From Hymenobacter coccineus (GTDB taxonomy: Bacteria; Bacteroidota; Bacteroidia; Cytophagales; Hymenobacteraceae), in assembly GCF_001816125.1 (NCBI RefSeq), contig NZ_MDZA01000308.1, positions 1 to 38,311 of the forward strand: a stretch of DNA of 38,311 bases, given 5' to 3'. The notes beneath the pieces are model-generated. The model had not been told where the DNA came from. It saw only the letters and a list, made by a program, of their open reading frames with translations, and ran no database searches. The translations under genes were made by a program, and so were the position numbers. Position 1 is the first letter of the stretch. Each line of letters begins with the position of its first letter. Shown one piece after another: positions 33,295 through 38,311 of this stretch.

Positions 33295-33383
33295 GTGATG
33301 CTGAGCGCAGCCGAAGCATCTCTACCGCTCACTATTCATTGAGTAGTGGGCGGTAGAGATGCTTCGGCTGCGCTCAGCATCAC
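33295..33383. repeat. inverted repeat element, family D copy 2 with T tail
   Basis: Arms at 33295-33338 and 33340-33383 are 44 nt with two mismatches and a 1-nt loop. Each arm contains GATGCT ... AGCATC, so it can also fold on itself. A run of eight T follows, so between the two convergent genes it probably works as a terminator. The GATGCTTC core relates it to copy 1 (17051-17128). Sequences of this kind (AGATGCTTCGGCTGCGCTCA) are, from memory, common in bacterial genomes of this group. Confidence 0.92.
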
Positions 33384-33428
33384 CGTTTTTTTTATGATTT
33401 CAGAGCTTCAAAAGTTATGCCGGGGCCC

Positions 33429-34583
33429 TTAGCCCAGCGCCTGGGCCAGGTCGGCGAGTAGGTCACTGGCTTCCTCAATGCCCACACTGAGGCGCACCAG
33501 GCCCGGGGTGATGCCCAGGGCCCGGCGGCGCTCGTCGGGGATGTGGCGGTGCGAGGTGGCCAGCGGGTACGAGCACGACGAATCGACGCCGGCCAGCGAC
33601 GGGGCCAGCGGAAACAGCTGGCTCTTCTGGATAAAGGCATCGACGGCAGCGGCGGTGTCGTCGGCCATTCGGAACGAAAGCATGCCGCCGAACTGGCCGC
33701 CGCGTAGTTGGGCCGCCGCCAGGGCGTGGCCGGGGTCGGTGGGCAGGCCGGGGTAGAACACTTGCCCCACGGCCGGCTGCTGCGCCAGGAACTGGGCCAC
33801 GGCCAGGCCGTTGTCGGAGTGCTGGCGCATGCGCAGGCGCAGGGTTTTGGTGCCGCGCAGCGTCAGCCAGCTTTCCAGCGGGGCCAGGGTGAGGCCGAGG
33901 CTGCCGCCCACTTGGCGCAGGCGCTGGGCCACGGCCGGGTCGCGGGCCAGCACGAGGCCAGCCGTCACGTCGGAGTGCCCGCCGAGGTACTTGGTGGCCG
34001 AGTGCCACACGAGGTCGGCGCCCCAGCTGAAGGGCTGGCTGATGGCGGGCGAAGCGAACGTGTTGTCAATCAATAGCAAAACGCCCTGGGCCTGGCAGGC
34101 GGCGGCCAGCCGGGGCCCGTCGAGCACCACCAGCAGCGGGTTGCTCAGGGTTTCGGCCAGCACCAGCTTGGTGTTGGGGCGGGCGTGGCGCGCCAGGTCG
34201 TATAGGTCGGCCAGGGGCACGTAGGTCGTTTCGATGCCTAGGCGGCTCAGTTCGTTGGAGAGCAGCACCACCGAGCCACCGTACAGTTCGGCGGGGCACA
34301 GCACGTGGTCGCCGGCCTGGCAGGTGGCCAGCACGGCGGCCAGCAGCCCGCTTAGGCCCGCGCCGGTAGCCACGCCGGCCAGGGCCCCACCGGCTACGCC
34401 CTCGAGCTGGGCCACGACGGCCACCAGCTCCTCGGTGTTGGGGTGCTCGGAGCGCGAGTAGCCGTAGCGGCCGCCGCGGCCGGGGGCCGTGTAGTATTCT
34501 TCGAGCTCGCCCAGGGAGGCGAATTTGAAGACCGACGTTTGGTAGATGGGGGTGACTTTGGGGTGGATATTGGTCAGATTCAT
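33429..34583 (-). CDS. Cys/Met metabolism PLP enzyme (cystathionine gamma-synthase / lyase type)
   Basis: 384 residues from ATG 34583 (MNLTNIHPKVTPIYQTSVFK); a reading from 34694 adds unlikely residues. Trans-sulfuration family motifs: YGYSRSEHPNTEELVAVVAQLEG, LAETLSNPLL, LLIDNTFASP, the PLP lysine in WHSATKYLGGHSDV, and GGMLSFRM. The C-terminus GVDSSCSYPLATSHRHIPDE fits the gamma-synthase/lyase clan, but this sequence cannot tell cystathionine gamma-synthase, gamma-lyase and methionine gamma-lyase apart. No SAM riboswitch was seen upstream. It is divergent from the protease gene. Confidence 0.92.
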   Translation of the reverse strand: MNLTNIHPKVTPIYQTSVFKFASLGELEEYYTAPGRGGRYGYSRSEHPNTEELVAVVAQLEGVAGGALAGVATGAGLSGLLAAVLATCQAGDHVLCPAELYGGSVVLLSNELSRLGIETTYVPLADLYDLARHARPNTKLVLAETLSNPLLVVLDGPRLAAACQAQGVLLLIDNTFASPAISQPFSWGADLVWHSATKYLGGHSDVTAGLVLARDPAVAQRLRQVGGSLGLTLAPLESWLTLRGTKTLRLRMRQHSDNGLAVAQFLAQQPAVGQVFYPGLPTDPGHALAAAQLRGGQFGGMLSFRMADDTAAAVDAFIQKSQLFPLAPSLAGVDSSCSYPLATSHRHIPDERRRALGITPGLVRLSVGIEEASDLLADLAQALG

Positions 34584-34688
34584 GGCTGGGGCCCGGGCGG
34601 GCGAAAGAATGCGCCAAAGTAACGCCGAATCGCTGGTCCGTTGGGGGCCCCGGCGTATCTTTCCTTCCCCATTCTCACCCCTCCCTTT

Positions 34689-37600
34689 ATGCATTATAAG
34701 ATTACGCTGTTGGGCTTATGCCTGGCCGCCGCACCGCTGCTGGCGCAGGTGGTGCCGGCCCCCGCCCGCGCCCCGCGCGCCGCCGTGGGGGCTCCCGTGG
34801 GGCCCCGCCCGGCCACCGACCCCAACGCGCGCATCGGCGGCGAGTTGCAGCAGGTGTACCAGCAGTGGCGCACCGGCGGCAGCGCCGCCGGCAAGGGGGC
34901 CCCCGGGCGGCTGGCCGCCGCGTTTCCGCAGTTGCACGTGGCCACCACCGACGACGCGGTGCTGGTGCGCATCACGGCCCGCAACGTGGCCGCGCTGCGC
35001 CCGGCGCTGCTGGCCCGCGGCTTCGTGGTGGTGTCCGACCAAAGCAAGTTCCACTTCATTGAAGGGCGCCTGCCGGTGAGCCAGCTGGCCCCCGGCGCGG
35101 CCGGCATTGAGGCCCTGGCGGCGCAGGGCCTGCTGGGCGTGCTGCCCATTTACCTGCCGGTGGGCCGGGCGGGCAAGGTCCTGAACCAAGCCGACTTCGT
35201 GCTGGAAGCGGCCCGCGTGCGCAGCACCCGCCCCGGCGGCTACGACGGCACGGGCGTACGCATTGGGGTGATGAGCGACTCGTACAACGCCCTGAACGGC
35301 GCGGCGGCCGGCATGGCTTCCGGCGACTTGCCCGCCACGGTGCAGGTGTTGCAGGAGTACTCGCGCGGCACCGACGAGGGCCGCGCCATGATTGAGCTGA
35401 TCCACGACATCGCCCCCGGGGCGGCCAAGGCCTTTAGCTCGGTGGAGTTCGGTGAGGCTGACTTTGCCGCTCAGATTGCCCGGCTGGCCAGCCCCACGGG
35501 CGGTAACTGCAAGATTCTGGTGGACGACATTGGCTACTTTGCCGAGCCTCTGTACCAGGACGGCGTGGTGGCCCAGGCCATCGAAACGGCCGTGGCCGGC
35601 GGGGCGGCCTACTACTCGGCGGCCGGCAACCAGGCCGATGAGGCTTCGGAGTACGTGGCCCCCACGTTCACCAACGCGGCGCGGGGCGCGGATCTGGACT
35701 TCGGCCTCTCGACCGGGGCCCCACCGACACGCGCCAGCCGTTCACGATTCCGGCGTCGGGCAAGTTCACCATCAGCTTGCAGTGGAGCGACCCGTTCTAC
35801 ACCGCCGCGGGCGTGAAGACCGACCTCGACGCCTACTTGGTCATCGCCCGCGCCGGGGCCCCATCAAGGGCGACACCGTGGCCACGGCGGCCAACAACAA
35901 CATCGCCAACCAGGCGCCCTACGAAATCCTGAGCTTCACCAACGGCGCGGCCAGCACCAACACAGCCTACAACCTAATCATCAACCGCCGGGCGAACACC
36001 GCCACCCCGGCCCGCGTGAAGTACGCCTCGTTCGGCGACTCGTTTGCCCCCACCAAGTACTGGACGCACAGCGGCACCATCACGGGCCACGCGGCGGCGG
36101 CCAGCGCCATGGCCGTGGCCGCGGCCCCGTCGTTCAACCGCTTCATGGCCGAGTCGTTCTCGTCCATCGGCACCCCCACCATCCTCTTCGCCCCCAACGG
36201 CACGGCGCTGGGGGCCCCGGCCACGCGCCAAAAGCCCGATTTCACGTCGATTGACTACGTGAGCACCACCTTCTTTTCGGGCACGGTGTTCCCCGACCCG
36301 GCCGATGGGTTCATCTTCGCCGGCACGTCGGCGGCGGCGCCCAACGCGGCGGCCGTGGCCGCGCTGCTACTCCAGGCCCGGCCCGGCAGCACGCCGGCCC
36401 AGCTCAACGCCCAGCTCAAGGCCACGGCCCTCGACCTGAACACGCCGGGCTTCGACGCCGCGACGGGCGTGGGCCTGATCAATGCCTACGCAGCGGTGTA
36501 CGGGCTGCCGACGGCGGCCGCGGTGCCGTTCGTGGACGTGTTCGACGGGGCGGCGCTGGGGCCCAACTGGAGCGTCACGAGCCGCGGCGCGGCCCGGGTG
36601 GCCATCCGTCCAGACTTCGCGCCCGCCTCCAGCCCCGGCCACCTGGTGCTCGATGCCTTCTTCCCGTACTACGGTTTTAACAGCTACACCGGGGGCCGGG
36701 TGGCCCAGGCCGACCTGCGCCTGAACCTGGCCAGCGCTCCGGCCGGCGGCGCGCTGCTCACCTTCCGCCACAAGAAAATTCTGGGCGAAATTGACCAGGC
36801 GATGCCCGCCACCTTCACTGGCAGCAGCGACACCGACGGCGTGGCCCTGAGCGTGGACGGCGGCACCACCTGGTACAGCTTGGCGAGCATCACGGGCCCC
36901 AACGCCACCACCGACTACCAGACGGTGGCCGTGAACCTGACCCAGTTTGCCGCCGCCAACGGTCTGACTTTGGGCGCCGACGTGCGCATCCGCTTCCAGC
37001 GCACCGGCACCACGCAGGTGGACGCGGCCACGAGCACCCTGCGCGGCGGCCGGGCCTTCGACGACGTGGCCGTGACCGGCACCAACGCCGCCCCGGTGGC
37101 CTTGTTCAACACGTCGGCCAGCGCCGTGGCCCCCGTGTGCCCGGGCACCGCCGTGCAGTTTACCGACGCCTCGCTGCTGGGGCCCTCCACCTGGAGCTGG
37201 AGCTTCCCCGGCGGCACCCCCGCCACCAGCACCGCCCAGAACCCCGTGGTAACCTACGCCCGCGGCGGCACCTACGACGTGGCCCTGACCGTTACCAACG
37301 CCAACGGCACCGCCACCCGCACGGCCGTGGGTGCCGTGGTGGTGTCGAGCGCCGTGCCCGTGGCCAGCTTCACCCTAAAGCCCTCGCCGGTGTGCGCGGG
37401 CGGGGCCGTCACGTTCACCAGCACGTCGGGGCCCTGCCCCGGCACCTACGCCTGGAGCTTTCCCGGGGGCACGCCCACCAGCAGCACCGCCGCCAACCCC
37501 GTGGTGACCTACGCCACCGCCGGGGCCTACACCGCCACGCTGGTCGTGAGCAACGGCAACGGCAACAGCGCCGCCGCCACTGCCACGGTGGCCGTGCAGG

Positions 37601-38220
37601 GCAACGGCCAGGCCCTCCCCTACGCCGAGCCCCTGGCCAGCGGCATTCCCGCCACCTGGACGGTGGCCAATCCCGACAACGCCCTCACCTGGGGCCCCGT
37701 GGGCAGCGTGGTGCGCAAAGACGGCACCACCGGCACGGTGGCCGCCATTCAGTTCTACAATTACTCGTCGCGGGCGCAGCGCGACACCCTGCGCACCCCC
37801 GCCGTGGATTTGCGCGGCCAGGCCAAGGCATTCCTGCGCTTCGATCTAGCCTACGCCGCGGTATCTGGGGCCCCCACGGCCAACAACGACTCGCTGGCCG
37901 TGGACGTGTACACGGCCTGCTCGGCCACCCGCCTGGGCCGTGTGTACTTGCAGTCGGCCGCCACGGGCCTGGGCACCACCGCCGTCCAGGCCTCGGCCTT
38001 CCTCCCCAGCACCGCGGCCCAGTGGCGCACCGAAAACGTGGACCTGACGGCCTTTGCCGGCCAGCAGGTGTACTTCCGCTTCACGGCCTTCAACGAGTAC
38101 GGCAATAACCTGTACCTGGCCAACGTGCGGGTGGAAAACACTGTGGCCACCGCCACGAAGGCCCTGACCGATTCGCCGGCCCTGCAAGCCTACCCCAACC
38201 CGCACCTTTGGCTTCTGTAA
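34689..38220 (+). CDS. secreted subtilase-like protease with PKD domains and a truncated T9SS signal; two apparent frameshifts
   Basis: About 1180 residues from ATG 34689. Order: signal peptide (ITLLGLCLAAAPLLAQ); N-terminal domain to about residue 180; catalytic domain with Asp197 in RIGVMSDSYNAL, Glu230 in GTDEGRAMIELIHDIAPGA, the oxyanion Asn in YYSAAGNQ and Ser in FAGTSAAAPNAAA; a beta-sandwich domain; two PKD domains (from about 37090 and 37360, each with WSFPGGTP); a jelly-roll-like domain; then LQAYPNP, the first residues of a T9SS type A signal, after which it stops. At the place of the subtilisin His the protein has Glu. Three frames must be joined: one base is missing at 35715-35722 and one at 35855-35862, both in GGGGCCCC. 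The joined sequence (FTIPASGKFTISLQWSDPF) is a convincing domain. Confidence 0.85.
35715..35722. other. apparent 1-base frame loss in GGGGCCCC tract (protease, first site)
   Basis: ACC-GGG-GCC-CCA leads to Arg/Ser-rich nonsense; one added C gives ACC-GGG-GCC-CC(C)-ACC-GAC and a good beta-rich sequence up to the second site. Confidence 0.8.
35855..35862. other. apparent 1-base frame loss in GGGGCCCC tract (protease, second site)
   Basis: GCC-GGG-GCC-CCA again loses the frame; one added C gives ATC-AAG-GGC-GAC and joins the long C-terminal frame. It lies 140 nt after the first site. Confidence 0.8.
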
Positions 38221-38256
38221 ATCAGCTGTTTGCTGCTCAAGAAAACCGCCATTGCC

Positions 38257-38311
38257 ATGGAACTGAATTTTGTCGTGCTCACCGATGCCGCCCCCGGCCG
38301 ACGAGCCCGCT
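38257..38311 (+). CDS. possible start of a gene running off the window
   Basis: ATG 38257 opens a frame (MELNFVVLTDAAPGRRAR) to the window edge. A near-consensus -7 box CACCTTTG lies at 38203-38210, inside the last codons of the protease. Too short to identify. Confidence 0.25.
   Translation, partial: MELNFVVLTDAAPGRRAR

Noticed and set aside
317..35862. Programmed ribosomal frameshifting at GGGGCCCC
   Set aside because: The codon phase differs at the sigma-gene site, the tract does not form a canonical X-XXY-YYZ slippery site in the phase used, and the affected genes share no reason for recoding.
1..38311. tRNA, rRNA, riboswitch or transposase genes
   Set aside because: Every gap was read for cloverleaf-like, rRNA-like or known riboswitch features and for transposase motifs; none was found, including upstream of the trans-sulfuration gene where a SAM riboswitch might be expected.

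Overview
The window looks like a chromosomal segment of a GC-rich Bacteroidota bacterium, most likely Hymenobacter or a close relative (Cytophagales). The reasons are a SusC/SusD pair, an IPExxxVDY-type protein between acpP and pyk, a secreted protease ending in the beginning of a type IX secretion (YPNP) signal, -7 boxes of the TAnnTTTG type, few Shine-Dalgarno sequences, and Gly-Ala pairs spelled GGG-GCC almost everywhere. No rRNA, tRNA, CRISPR array, transposase or prophage gene was seen. The content is mostly housekeeping genes with a few accessory ones.

Layout. 1-1.3 kb: a PD-(D/E)XK (HsdR-N-like) protein and yidD. 1.5-6.2 kb: susD and susC for outer-membrane nutrient uptake, with an AT-rich 0.5 kb upstream region. 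6.7-10 kb: a lipoprotein, lgt, and an ECF sigma factor with a small membrane protein. 10.2-18.8 kb: nadE, the rnc-fabF-acpP lipid cluster, an IPExxxVDY protein, pyk, rpsT and a YheT-type hydrolase. 18.8-23 kb: rsmG, a DUF2975/XRE pair, a small membrane protein, and an ECF sigma factor overlapping a family 2 glycosyltransferase. 23-28.8 kb: tgt, an LptF/G permease, an EamA transporter, a DASH cryptochrome and ispE. 29-31.7 kb: a pglC/pglD/pglE-like glycan cluster. 31.7-38.3 kb: a secreted protein of unknown function, an NmrA-type reductase, a trans-sulfuration enzyme and a large secreted subtilase-like protein.

Two patterns cut across the genes. First, five one-base frame losses in four genes all sit on GGGGCCCC tracts, and all five are repaired by adding one base. 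One of the genes is nadE, so sequencing or assembly error at this motif is the simplest explanation. Second, many intergenic gaps are filled by inverted repeats of about 90-130 bp. At least four unrelated sequence families share one plan: two inverted copies of a unit that is itself a hairpin, around a linker that is conserved within some families. They resemble REP/BIME or MITE elements, and several form the edges of genes (stop codons, a start codon, a 5' leader). These repeat families are the best candidate here for something not yet described.

The secreted protease is a third point of interest: at the position of the subtilisin catalytic His it has Glu, while it keeps the subtilisin-type Asn of the oxyanion hole.
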